From an uncultured Clostridia bacterium (lineage in GTDB: Bacteria > Bacillota > Clostridia > Christensenellales > Aristaeellaceae): a stretch of 32,150 nucleotides of DNA. The notes beneath the pieces were generated by a model. It was not told the origin of the DNA and did not search any database. It saw only the letters and a program-made list of their open reading frames with translations. Position numbers and translations under genes: made by a program. The stretch covers positions 1 through 32,150 of the forward strand of contig CAKUKM010000027.1 in NCBI GenBank assembly GCA_934663595.1, in the 5' to 3' direction. Shown here one piece after another: positions 6,939 to 14,727 of the stretch (position 1 is the first letter of the stretch; every line of letters starts with the position of its first letter).

Positions 6939-8568
6939 CAGCATCATTGCCGATACGTTCAAGCCGATTACACTGGATGTTATCGATGAACGTCATTCGG
7001 AATACTGGCTCAAAGGTGGCCGCGGTTCAACCAAATCGTCCTTTATCTCCATCCAGATCATCATCGGCATACTCCGCGATCCCGATGCAAACGCCATCGT
7101 CTATCGCAAGGTGGGCGCGACCATCAAGGATAGCGTGTTCGCACAGATGGTCTGGGCAATCGATATGCTTCGACAGAACGCGTTGTTTGAACTTCGCAAA
7201 TCGCCTTATGAGATCATTCATCGCAGGACAGGTCAGCGCATTTTATTCCGTGGCGCGGACGATCCGATGAAGTCAAAGTCAATTAAGCTCAATCACGGGT
7301 ATTTTAAATACCTTTGGTTTGAAGAATTGACTGAGTTTCGCGGCATGGAGGATGTCCGAACCATCAAACAATCGGTATTCCGTGGTGTGAAAAAAGCGAT
7401 TACATTCTACTCCTACAATCCGCCGAAAACTGTCCACAACTGGGTCAATGAGGAATCTATGAAGACGGTCGATGGCCGTATCGTTCATCACAGCACATAC
7501 CTTGATGTGCCACACGATTGGCTACAAGACGCGTTCATCGCCGAGGCGGAGGCGATCAAAACCACCAACGAGCGGGCGTATCGGAATGAATACCTGGGCG
7601 AGGTCACGGGCACGGGCGGTCAGGTGTTCGACAATCTGGAGCTGCGCGAGATCACCGACGCGGAGATCGACACGCTCGGGACGTTCTACAACGGCCTCGA
7701 CTTCGGCTTTGCGGTCGATCCGGACGCGTTTTCGCGCTGGGCCTACGACCGCCGGGAACGCAGATTATACGCAATCAGCGAGTATTATGGCTCGCACACG
7801 TCGATCGATCTGCTGGCCGAAAAGGTATCCGCGCTGGCGGGCCGCGAGATTGTGCGCTGCGACTGCGCCGATCCGCGCATGATCGCGGAGCTGAAGCGCC
7901 GGGGGGTCAACGCCATCGGCGTAAAGAAGGGCCCGGGCAGCGTGGAGCACGGCATGCGATGGCTGCAGAGTCAGGGCGCGATCGTGGTCGACCCGAAGCG
8001 CACGCCGAATATCGCCAGGGAATTCCGCGAGTATGAATACATGCAGGACAAGAACGGCAATTTCCTGCCCGCGTATCCGGACAAGAACAATCATTGCCTG
8101 ACCGGCGACATAATGGTCTGCACGACGGACGGCGAAAAGCGAATCGACCAGCTGGTCGGAAAGACCGGCACGGTCGTCTGTATAGACCCTCAAAACGAGC
8201 GAGCGACAACGGCTCGCTTTTTTGATGTTCGACAGACCGGCGTTGAGCCGATCTTTGAAATCGAGCTGGAGGACGGGCGCGTGCTGCGCGCGAGCGGCGA
8301 GCACCCGATTCTGACGCAGCGCGGCTGGGTGCGGGCGCAGGACATTTTGGAAAGCGATGCGATATTGGATGTATGCGTTGGCTTCGCTCGCGTGCGGCGC
8401 ATTCGGAAAACGGCTGCTGAGCCCGTGTACAACATGGAGGTAGAGCGGTTTCACAATTTCGCGGTAAACGGCGGGTTGATCGTGCATAACTGCATCGATT
8501 CCGCACGCTATAGCATGGAACCTGAAATCGACCGCCGCGTGGCTTATACGCGGTCTGACATTTATTAA
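6931..8568 (+). CDS. terL: Terminase large subunit interrupted by a mini-intein
   Basis: 545 residues as translated, 413 after removal of the 132-residue intein, the normal size for SPP1-type TerL. ATPase: Walker A GGRGSTKS (29-36), Walker B-like YLWFEELTEF, coupling motif FYSYNPPK. RNase H-fold nuclease: GLDFGF (D257), CADPR (D314), and the last motif NNH/CIDSARY, where the acidic residue is D523. The intein sits between H388 and C521, so the nuclease site is only completed after splicing. Start 6931 is preferred over 6913 because GGAGG (6915-6919) precedes it. The protein is the motor that cuts and pumps DNA into the prohead. Very confident. Confidence 0.95.
   Translation: MSNSIIADTFKPITLDVIDERHSEYWLKGGRGSTKSSFISIQIIIGILRDPDANAIVYRKVGATIKDSVFAQMVWAIDMLRQNALFELRKSPYEIIHRRTGQRILFRGADDPMKSKSIKLNHGYFKYLWFEELTEFRGMEDVRTIKQSVFRGVKKAITFYSYNPPKTVHNWVNEESMKTVDGRIVHHSTYLDVPHDWLQDAFIAEAEAIKTTNERAYRNEYLGEVTGTGGQVFDNLELREITDAEIDTLGTFYNGLDFGFAVDPDAFSRWAYDRRERRLYAISEYYGSHTSIDLLAEKVSALAGREIVRCDCADPRMIAELKRRGVNAIGVKKGPGSVEHGMRWLQSQGAIVVDPKRTPNIAREFREYEYMQDKNGNFLPAYPDKNNHCLTGDIMVCTTDGEKRIDQLVGKTGTVVCIDPQNERATTARFFDVRQTGVEPIFEIELEDGRVLRASGEHPILTQRGWVRAQDILESDAILDVCVGFARVRRIRKTAAEPVYNMEVERFHNFAVNGGLIVHNCIDSARYSMEPEIDRRVAYTRSDIY
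8095..8490 (+). other. Mini-intein inside TerL (132 residues, no endonuclease)
   Basis: Starts at C389 of TerL (CLTGDIMVCTTDG, block A) and ends VHN followed by C521 as the +1 nucleophile. Block B reads ASGEHPIL (serine where threonine of TxxH is usual, histidine kept). Block F is YNMEVERFHNFAVNG and block G is GLIVHN. Everything needed for protein splicing is present: Cys1, block-B His, penultimate His, terminal Asn, Cys+1. There is no room for a LAGLIDADG or HNH homing domain, so this is a minimal splicing element that cannot home by itself. The ligated extein reads DKNNHCIDSARY, a normal TerL motif, which strongly supports these borders. Confidence 0.95.
8198..8223 (+). terminator. Terminator-like hairpin inside the intein coding sequence
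   Basis: AGCGAGC (8198-8204), 7-nt loop, GCTCGCT (8212-8218) followed by TTTTT, with an A-rich stretch before the stem. It has the form of an intrinsic terminator on the sense strand but lies in the middle of the TerL reading frame, encoding intein residues. Whether it stops polymerase is unknown; it may be chance. Confidence 0.4.
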
Positions 8569-8584
8569 ACAGGGGTGAAACACG

Positions 8585-10027
8585 ATGATTCGACGCGCAA
8601 GGCGCTATCTGGACGAGCGCGGCATGCCGACGGATGCAATGCTCCGCAGCGTGCTGAGCGAGCACGTCCGCAATCTCCCGCGGCTGGGCATGCTGCGGGA
8701 TTATTATCTGGGCAACAGCCCGATTATGAGCCGCGTGCGCGCGAAGGGGCTGCCGAACAACCGCATTGCGCACCCGATCGCGCGCTATATCGTATCGGTG
8801 GCGACGGGCTATCTGGCCGGTCAGCCGGTCGCGTATGCGGTCGACGGCGATCAGGAACAGGCGGCGCTCGACCCGATTGCCGATATGTACGCCCGCTGCG
8901 CCATTTCCTCCGTGGATGCGGAGAACGCGCGCAATGCCTCGATCTATGGCCGTGCGGTGGAATACGTGCATGTGCAGACGATCGAGGGCGACGCAAAACA
9001 GGTGCGCGCGTGCGTGGTGTCGCTGCCACCCGAACAGGCGTTCGTGGTCTATGACGACGATTACCATTTCACGCCGCTGTTCGGCGTGTATTACATTCAG
9101 GACACGAAGGAAGACGGCTCGGCGGACGGCTATCGGCTGTGGATTTCGGGCGCGAACCTGATTCGCGAATGCAAAATCGGCGATCTGGGCGCAACGAGCA
9201 TTCAGGAGATCGCCGTAACCGATCACTTTTTCGGCGATGTGCCGATGGTGGAATACTGGAACGACGATCAGGAGCGCGGCGATTTCGAGAGCGTGCTTAC
9301 GCTGATTGACGCATACGACAAGCTGGAATCCGACCGCGTGAACGACAAAGAGCAGGAGGTCGACAAGCTGCTGCTGCTGACCGGCTGCACGCTCGAACAG
9401 GACGAACGCGGCCGCGAGCCGTGGCAGCAGCTGCGCGAGGACAAGGCGCTGTGTCTGCCGGATACGCAGGCGCAGGCGAGCTATCTGGACGGCGCATCGT
9501 CCAGCTCCGAGGACGAGATCATGCGCGGCGCGCTGATTGCCGATATCCACAAGATGAGCATGGTGCCCGACCTGTCCGACAAGGATTTCGCGAACAACGT
9601 AAGCGGCGTGGCGATGCGCTATAAGCTGTGGGGCCTCGAGCAGCTCACGAACGTAAAGCAGCAATGGTTTATGGAGGGCCTGCGGGCGCGGCTGAAGCTG
9701 TTCGCGCATTTCGCGGAGGTGAAGGGTTTTCCCCAGCTGGATGTGGATAACGTCAAGATCACGATGACGCGCGCATTGCCCGCGAACAATCTGGAATACG
9801 CGCAGCTGGCGCAGACGGCGGACGCGGCGGGCGCGGCGAGCACGGAAACGAAGGTGCGCATGCTGCATGCCACCGACGACTGGACGGAAGAAATGGTGCA
9901 GGCCGAGGTGGAAAGGATTCGGGGGGAAAGCGAAAGCGCCGCCGATCCGCTTGCGCAGTATGGCAACATGCTGATGGGCGACACGACCGACCAGCTCGCC
10001 GCGCAGCAGGAGCAAGGGGAGCGATAA
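8585..10027 (+). CDS. Portal protein (SPP1 Gp6-like)
   Basis: 480 residues. N-terminus RRARRYLDERGMPTDAMLRS..NLPRLGMLRDYYLGNSPI and the stretch NRIAHPIARYIVSVATGYLAGQPV match the phage_prot_Gp6 portal family, as do the later parts on a bound dodecamer (SMVPDLSDKDFANNVSGVAM). Portal forms the vertex ring through which TerL pumps DNA. Starts 16 nt after terL with AGGGGTG as ribosome binding site and is followed 3 nt later by the MuF gene. The C-terminal tail is glutamine/glutamate-rich. No unusual feature beyond strong GC bias. Very confident. Confidence 0.93.
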   Translation: MIRRARRYLDERGMPTDAMLRSVLSEHVRNLPRLGMLRDYYLGNSPIMSRVRAKGLPNNRIAHPIARYIVSVATGYLAGQPVAYAVDGDQEQAALDPIADMYARCAISSVDAENARNASIYGRAVEYVHVQTIEGDAKQVRACVVSLPPEQAFVVYDDDYHFTPLFGVYYIQDTKEDGSADGYRLWISGANLIRECKIGDLGATSIQEIAVTDHFFGDVPMVEYWNDDQERGDFESVLTLIDAYDKLESDRVNDKEQEVDKLLLLTGCTLEQDERGREPWQQLREDKALCLPDTQAQASYLDGASSSSEDEIMRGALIADIHKMSMVPDLSDKDFANNVSGVAMRYKLWGLEQLTNVKQQWFMEGLRARLKLFAHFAEVKGFPQLDVDNVKITMTRALPANNLEYAQLAQTADAAGAASTETKVRMLHATDDWTEEMVQAEVERIRGESESAADPLAQYGNMLMGDTTDQLAAQQEQGER

Positions 10028-10030
10028 GCC

Positions 10031-11806
10031 ATGGCGAAGAAGCACGGCCTTGCAAAGCGCATTCTCGACGGCGCGGACGCATTTGCGAGTCTGTTTTCGG
10101 GCGGCGAGCTGGCTGTGCTGGGCGCGTTTGCGGCGCTGCTGGGCGGTTCGGCCATGCGAAAGAGCCGCTATCGCAGGTTGACGCGCCGGAGAGTCAAACA
10201 GCAGTTCGACCAGACGGTAACGCGCATTTGCACCGCGCTGGCCGAAGAGGCGCAATCGATGGCGCGCGATACGCTGGTTCATGCTTACGAAGCGACTGCC
10301 GAGGAAATCAGCGCGTTTGCGGAGGAAGTTGCGGCGGATTCCGAGCGCATGCAGCGCGAGATGACCGAAATTGTCGATGATCTTGCTCGACAGATCAACA
10401 ATTCCGTCGAGATCGAGCTAAGGCATATGCGCCGCGACACGGACGACGTATACCGGCAGGTAATCGAGCAGGTGCGCGGCGACTGGCTTTCGCCCGGCAA
10501 TGCGTCCAAGCTGAACGCCGAGGTGCAGAGCGCGCTCAACGAGTTCGCCGGGCGAGGCGTAACGGGCTTTACGGACAGGGCTGGGCGGCGCTGGGGGCTG
10601 TATGAATACGCGAACATGGCCATGCGAACGGCGATCCACCGCGCCGGGCTTCAGGCGACGATCGATACCATGCGCGCAAGCGGCTACGACCTCGCGTATA
10701 TCACCCGGCATCCGGGCGCATGCCCGCTGTGTGAGAGATGGTACGGAACCATTCTTTCCATCTCCGGGAACGACCCCACGCATCCCTCGCTGCAGGGCGC
10801 GATGGATCAGGGCCTGTTTCACCCGAACTGCGCGGACGTGCTGCAGGTCTATTTCCCCGGCGTGTCCGATCTGACCGCAGGGATGGGCGAATACACGCCC
10901 GAGCAAAGCGCCGAGCGCTATGCGTCCAGCCAGCGCCAGCGGGCGTTGGAGCGCGAAATTCGCAAATGGAAGCGCATGCAGGCCGCGGCGATTACGCCCG
11001 AGCAGGAGCGCGTCGCAAAGGCGTATATCGACCGCTTGCAGCGCCAGCTGCGCGCGCTGACCGGCGAAACGAAGCTCCCCCGCCGCTACGACCGCGAGGG
11101 CGGCCGAGTCCGCCTGAGCGAAGCGGCAAGGAAAATAAAGCCCTTTACAATCGATGAGAACGGGCGGGTTATCGCGGATGGGGCGGCGAAACGGGAAGAC
11201 GGCATATCATTTGGAGCACGTACAGCAATTTACAATACAGGTAGGCAGGTGTATTTTAATCCTGAGGCAAGCTATTCTGTAATGTTGGATGGGTACAGCG
11301 ATGAGGTTAATGTCAGCATTTCAAAAGCGGCGCGCGATGTCGCTTTGAAAGGGTCTGAGAGCCGAACTGAACACATGTATCTGGTAAACCTGAAAACGGG
11401 CGAACTTGAGTTCTATGAAACAAACAATGAGCCTTCGTCGGTTGGGTATATGTTTTATAAGCATCTTGCAGAACATCCGAACGACAAATTTGCGCTTGTT
11501 CATAATCATAATACGGATAGTGCATTTTCTGAGACGGATATGCGGACATTGCTCACAATTGAAGGTACGCCGCTCATGCTGGCAGTAAGAGACGATGGTA
11601 TTATATACGTTGCTGAGCGAAACGGCGGTGTGCAAACCAACGGTGATTTCGATTCCATGTATGAAAATGATCTCGATGAGTTGAATCAAAAACTTCGAAG
11701 TGGTATAATTACCATGAGCAAACGGACAAAAGAGCGTGAAAGAATAATTGTAGAAAATCTGCTTAGAGATTACACCAAGGGAGGGAAGCTGATTGAGTTT
11801 AACTGA
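10031..11806 (+). CDS. MuF-type minor head protein fused to a JAMM/JAB-like C-terminal domain
   Basis: 591 residues, about twice the size of a bare MuF protein. Residues ~1-280 are the minor-capsid/MuF region, ending in HPGACPLCERW (Cys232, Cys235) and HPNCADVLQVYFPG. Residues ~285-370 are a charged helical linker. From about residue 375 (base ~11150) base composition drops and a different domain begins, with E447 (RTEHMYLV), H491-N-H493 and S500-x-x-D503 (FSETD), the ExnHxHx(6)SxxD pattern of JAMM/JAB metallopeptidases, one residue shorter than the classical spacing. MuF proteins of temperate Firmicutes phages often carry toxin domains at this end. Alternatives: a head-maturation protease or deubiquitinase-like enzyme. 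A small gene overlaps its stop and may be the immunity protein. N-terminal call firm, C-terminal call probable. Confidence 0.85.
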   Translation: MAKKHGLAKRILDGADAFASLFSGGELAVLGAFAALLGGSAMRKSRYRRLTRRRVKQQFDQTVTRICTALAEEAQSMARDTLVHAYEATAEEISAFAEEVAADSERMQREMTEIVDDLARQINNSVEIELRHMRRDTDDVYRQVIEQVRGDWLSPGNASKLNAEVQSALNEFAGRGVTGFTDRAGRRWGLYEYANMAMRTAIHRAGLQATIDTMRASGYDLAYITRHPGACPLCERWYGTILSISGNDPTHPSLQGAMDQGLFHPNCADVLQVYFPGVSDLTAGMGEYTPEQSAERYASSQRQRALEREIRKWKRMQAAAITPEQERVAKAYIDRLQRQLRALTGETKLPRRYDREGGRVRLSEAARKIKPFTIDENGRVIADGAAKREDGISFGARTAIYNTGRQVYFNPEASYSVMLDGYSDEVNVSISKAARDVALKGSESRTEHMYLVNLKTGELEFYETNNEPSSVGYMFYKHLAEHPNDKFALVHNHNTDSAFSETDMRTLLTIEGTPLMLAVRDDGIIYVAERNGGVQTNGDFDSMYENDLDELNQKLRSGIITMSKRTKERERIIVENLLRDYTKGGKLIEFN

Positions 11807-11978
11807 AAAACAGGATTGGGCAACGCCGACGCTCAAGGAAGTGCCCTTTTGGCGCGAGGATATGTCGCCGGAAGAATACGAAAAGGAGCGAACGTATATG
11901 ATTCATAACTGGGATTCGGTTATAAAAGGCCAGTATATCCCGCTCTGGAAACAGACGAAAGACGACCGCCAAGAATAA
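11793..11978 (+). CDS. Small protein overlapping the MuF-JAB gene; candidate immunity or partner
   Basis: 61 residues starting with TTG at 11793, 14 nt inside the MuF stop, behind a strong GGGAGGG (about 11780). Acidic and aromatic (WREDMSPEEYEKERTYMIHNWD), soluble. The overlap means co-translation with the domain upstream, as expected for toxin-immunity pairs. Base composition resembles the JAB segment rather than the capsid genes, suggesting both arrived together. A terminator stem begins inside its end and its stop codon lies in the loop. Immunity function is inference from position only. Confidence 0.6.
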   Translation: MSLTEKQDWATPTLKEVPFWREDMSPEEYEKERTYMIHNWDSVIKGQYIPLWKQTKDDRQE

Positions 11979-11990
11979 GGCGGTTTTCTT
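11965..11990 (+). terminator. Intrinsic terminator after the MuF-JAB cassette
   Basis: ACCGCC (11965-11970) pairs with GGCGGT (11979-11984) around an 8-nt loop, then TTTCTT. The stop codon of the 61-aa gene (11976-11978) lies in the loop. It caps the acquired cassette. Confidence 0.6.
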
Positions 11991-12017
11991 ATGGCCATTA
12001 AAAGCGAGGGAAAAGCG

Positions 12018-12167
12018 ATGAAGGATAATTCGATTTTGTCAGACGCAATTGAACAGCTTGTTGTCGAAAACAGGACTACAGGCGAAAGAATCGCCGTGAT
12101 TACGCATGAGGACGTATTCACGGCGAGCGACAACATCGTTGTCAGGTTGAAACCCATAGCAGATTAG
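12018..12167 (+). CDS. Small hypothetical protein, 49 aa
   Basis: 49 residues from ATG 12018, with GAGGG 7 nt upstream. An in-frame ATG at 11991 would give 58 residues but has no good ribosome binding site. The sequence contains a compact beta-rich stretch (RIAVITHEDVFTASDNIVV). It lies between the MuF cassette terminator and the convergent DUF2188 gene, overlapping the latter's end by 4 nt. It could be an alternative immunity gene or a small head accessory protein. Real-gene call rests on the ribosome binding site and codon pattern. Confidence 0.5.
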   Translation: MKDNSILSDAIEQLVVENRTTGERIAVITHEDVFTASDNIVVRLKPIAD

Positions 12168-12400
12168 TGCTCTTTATCAACCGGAGGACATGGGTCATTC
12201 CCGTAACTGTCTTTGCTGCGGATTCGTCCATCTCTACCCTGTATAATTACTTCTGACTTCTGGTTTTTGGCGATCTCGATTGCACGCTCGCTCGCCTGAG
12301 CTTGAGTATCGTACAGGGCAGTATCGCGGATGTTGTTTTCGCCGTGGACAGCCCATTTCCCAGATGGCCGCGGAGAAACCCATTGATTTTTACCCGGCAT
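12164..12400 (-). CDS. DUF2188-family protein on the opposite strand
   Basis: 78 residues. The pattern WAVHGENNIRDTALYDTQAQ, ERAIEIAKNQKSEVIIQGRD and KDSYGNDPCPP is characteristic of DUF2188, a short domain of unknown function seen in bacteria and phages. It is the only leftward gene between 1 and 29 kb. It has its own extended -10 promoter and a perfect GGGAGGTG ribosome binding site, so it can be expressed independently of the late operon, a moron arrangement. Family call firm; function unknown, possibly expressed in the lysogen. Confidence 0.88.
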   Translation of the reverse strand: MPGKNQWVSPRPSGKWAVHGENNIRDTALYDTQAQASERAIEIAKNQKSEVIIQGRDGRIRSKDSYGNDPCPPVDKEH

Positions 12401-12423
12401 AATTTCACCTCCCTTCTACGGAG

Positions 12424-12432
12424 ATTATACCA
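12424..12432 (-). promoter_or_regulatory. Extended -10 promoter of the DUF2188 gene
   Basis: On the minus strand TGGTATAAT (extended -10 element, TATAAT at 12429-12424) lies about 24 nt before the start codon, followed by GGGAGGTG and ATG. The -35 region is weak, which is normal for extended -10 promoters. Confidence 0.65.
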
Positions 12433-12455
12433 CAAAACAGCGAAACCCACTACTG

Positions 12456-12485
12456 ACCACCAAGCACATGTAGGGTGGTTTTCTT
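12456..12485 (+). terminator. Terminator-like hairpin upstream of the DUF2188 promoter
   Basis: ACCACC (12456-12461) pairs with GGTGGT (12474-12479), followed by TTTCTT on the plus strand. It would stop rightward transcription between the moron and the scaffold gene. Confidence 0.5.
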
Positions 12486-12536
12486 CCCGGCAACACGCCG
12501 CTTGCGATCTGATCAATCGGGGGCGGCTTTGCATAG

Positions 12537-12567
12537 GCGCTGCGTTTTTGGACGCTGGCGCTTTTTT
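12537..12567 (+). terminator. Weak terminator-like hairpin before the scaffold gene
   Basis: GCGC..GCG and CGC..GCGC can pair across an internal loop, followed by TTTTTT. Imperfect stem. The rest of 12486-12667 shows no gene or clear promoter. Confidence 0.3.
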
Positions 12568-12667
12568 CTGCGCTGATCACGCGGAAAAGCACTCTATCAC
12601 TCATACGACCCCGAACGTCGCGGGAAATCGACGGAATTGCCGACGGGCGTTAAACGGAGGATTGAAT

Positions 12668-13279
12668 ATGTTTCAGAATAACGACCTTTTTAAGATGAAT
12701 CTGCAGCTGTTCGGCGAGGACGAGCCGCAGGAACCCCAGACTGACACCCCGGCCGAGCCGCAGCAGGAGCGGATGTTTACCCAGGCGGAAATGGATGCGG
12801 CGATCGCGAACCGCCTGAGCCGCTACAAGCGCGACGAGGACAAGCGCATCGAGGAAGCGAAGCAGGCCGCCCGCAGCGAGGCGGAGAAGCTGGCCAAGAT
12901 GAACGCGGAGCAGCGCGCGGAGCACGACCGGCAGGAGGCCGAACGGGCCGCAAAGGCGCGCGAGGATGAAATCACCCGCCGCGAGGCGGAGTTGACGCGC
13001 CGCGAGCTGAAGGCGACCGCAATGGACGAGCTGGCCAAGCGCAAGCTGCCGGGCGGACTTCTGGACATCCTCAACTATTCCGACGCAGACGCGTGCAGCG
13101 CGAGCATTGCGACCGTGGAAAAGGCATGGCGCGAATGCGTGCAGCAGGGCGTGGACGAGCGCCTCGCGCAGTCCGGCGTGTCGCTGAGGACGAGCACGGG
13201 AAATCAGCCCGACCCCGACAAAATGACCGATGACGAATGGTTTGCATGGCGCAAATCTCAGCGTCAACAGAAAGGATGA
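12668..13279 (+). CDS. Capsid scaffolding protein (DUF4355/Gp46-like)
   Basis: 203 residues from ATG 12668, behind GGAGG (12657-12661); an open frame extends further upstream to 12302 but that part runs through the DUF2188 promoter region and is not protein-like. The N-terminus (MFQNNDLFKMNLQLFGED) is the typical start of this scaffold family, followed by an acidic proline/glutamine segment, then FTQAEMDAAIANRLSRY and a long charged coiled coil (about residues 50-130) and a compact C-terminal domain. Scaffolds organise the capsid protein during prohead assembly and are then lost. Directly before the capsid gene, the usual order. Confidence 0.88.
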   Translation: MFQNNDLFKMNLQLFGEDEPQEPQTDTPAEPQQERMFTQAEMDAAIANRLSRYKRDEDKRIEEAKQAARSEAEKLAKMNAEQRAEHDRQEAERAAKAREDEITRREAELTRRELKATAMDELAKRKLPGGLLDILNYSDADACSASIATVEKAWRECVQQGVDERLAQSGVSLRTSTGNQPDPDKMTDDEWFAWRKSQRQQKG

Positions 13280-13287
13280 TTTGAATT

Positions 13288-14409
13288 ATGCCGAATACTT
13301 TTATCAACATCAAGGAAATTGCGAGACGCAGCCTTGAACGCCTTCGGGAAAACCTCGTTTTCCCGGAGCTGATCTACCGCGACTATTCCAGCGATTTCGT
13401 AAACGGCAAGGGCGAAACGATCCAGATTCGCAAGCCGGTCGTGCTGGAAGCCAAGGATTTCGAATCGACCGTTATCCCGCAGGACATCGTGGAGCGCTCG
13501 ATCGACGTAAAGCTCGACACGCTTTCCGACGTGACGGTGGAGTACACCGCCATTCAGGAGGCCGTGAACATGGGCGAGGGCGCGCTTGAGCGCCAGTTCA
13601 TCGAGCCCGCGGCGGCGACGCTGGCCGAGCACATCAACAGCAAGGGCCTCGCGCTGGCGGCGGATATTCCCTACATCTGCGGCACTGCAGGCACGACCCC
13701 GAATTCCCTCGAGGCGTTTGCCGAGGCGGCGAAGGTGCTGGATGAGAACAAGGTGCCGACGATCCTTCGCCGCGGTGTATGGAACCCGGCGGCGATGGCG
13801 AAGTTCCGCCAGATCGGCGATATCGTCAACGCCGAAAAGTCCGGCACGACTCAGGCGCTGCGCGCCGGTGCGATCGGCAACATCTTCGGCATTGAAAACT
13901 ACATGGCGCAGGGCGTAAAGGCGTTTGCGTCGGGCGTTACGGAATCCAGCGCTGTGAAGCCGACTGCGGGCGCGGCCGCGGGTGCGACCACGATCAGCCT
14001 GACCGGCACTACGCTGACCGGCAAGCTCGTGAAGGGCGACGTGCTGACCATTCTCGGCAGCACCTACGTCGTGACCGAGGATACCGCCGCGGCGGCTTCT
14101 AACGCGATTGCGAACGTGAAGATCTATCCGGCGCTCAAGAAGGCGATCACGACCGCAACCAATGTTGTGATCACGCCGAGCCACACGATGAACCTCGTGT
14201 TCCATCAGAACGCGTTTGCGTTCGTTACCCGCCCGCTGGCGACCCCGGCTGGCGCGGAGTCCTATGTCGTGAGCGACAAGACGGGCGGCCTGTCCCTGCG
14301 CGTCGTGCGCCAGTACGACATCTCCAAGAAGAAGGATATGTTCTCCATGGACATCCTTTACGGCTACAAGACCATCTACCCCGAGCTCGCCGTGCGCGTG
14401 ATGGGCTAA
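13288..14409 (+). CDS. Major capsid protein (P22 coat-like, HK97 fold)
   Basis: 373 residues. MPNTFINIKEIARRSLERLR, then VFPELIYRDYSSDFVNGKGETIQIRKP (read in parts) match the P22-coat family N-terminus; an inserted Thr/Ala-rich domain at about residues 220-285 (GATTISLTGTTLTGKLVKGD) corresponds to the I-domain-like insertion, and the end (SMDILYGYKTIYPELAVRVMG) is the usual P-domain strand. It builds the head shell. Position after scaffold, strong ribosome binding site (AAAGGATG) and size fit. Very confident. Confidence 0.92.
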   Translation: MPNTFINIKEIARRSLERLRENLVFPELIYRDYSSDFVNGKGETIQIRKPVVLEAKDFESTVIPQDIVERSIDVKLDTLSDVTVEYTAIQEAVNMGEGALERQFIEPAAATLAEHINSKGLALAADIPYICGTAGTTPNSLEAFAEAAKVLDENKVPTILRRGVWNPAAMAKFRQIGDIVNAEKSGTTQALRAGAIGNIFGIENYMAQGVKAFASGVTESSAVKPTAGAAAGATTISLTGTTLTGKLVKGDVLTILGSTYVVTEDTAAAASNAIANVKIYPALKKAITTATNVVITPSHTMNLVFHQNAFAFVTRPLATPAGAESYVVSDKTGGLSLRVVRQYDISKKKDMFSMDILYGYKTIYPELAVRVMG

Positions 14410-14413
14410 GGCC

Positions 14414-14725
14414 ATGGCCGTCAACAGCGATTATGTGCGCGAGCGCCTGACCGCGTACATTTACCCGCGCGCCCCGTCTAATGACGCGCAAAACGAGGCG
14501 TTCGAAAACGCCGTAAACGCGCAGGTGGAGTATGAGAGCGCATCCGAGGACGGGGATGCGCTCCCGCCCGGCGTGGCCAGCTTTTCTATTGGAAACTATT
14601 CCGTAACGGCGATCAACGGCCAGAGCGCGAGCTATACGCAACAGACGATCTGCCCGGCCGCATGGGCATATCTGTACAATGCGGGCCTGATTCGCTATGC
14701 GCTGCCGACCGCAAGGAGGTTGTAA
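14414..14725 (+). CDS. Head-tail adaptor (Gp15-like)
   Basis: 103 residues, starting 4 nt after the capsid gene. Short helical N-terminus (YVRERLTAYIYPRAPSNDAQNEAF) and an alanine/tyrosine-rich C-terminal helix, the size and place of SPP1 gp15-type adaptors that dock on the portal. Identification rests mainly on synteny and size; sequence similarity was not tested. Confidence 0.6.
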   Translation: MAVNSDYVRERLTAYIYPRAPSNDAQNEAFENAVNAQVEYESASEDGDALPPGVASFSIGNYSVTAINGQSASYTQQTICPAAWAYLYNAGLIRYALPTARRL

Positions 14726-14727
14726 CC

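Noticed and set aside
8095..8490. Possibility that the insertion in terL is a homing endonuclease or an intron
   Set aside because: The reading frame is continuous and the ends are intein splice motifs; no LAGLIDADG or HNH motif is present in 132 residues.
7907..10282. Long minus-strand open frame (791 codons) across terL and portal
   Set aside because: Antisense to two well-identified genes, low-complexity Arg/His-rich translation, no family pattern.
12302..12667. N-terminal extension of the scaffold frame
   Set aside because: It crosses the antisense DUF2188 gene, its promoter and terminators; the true scaffold start at 12668 has a good ribosome binding site and the typical N-terminus.
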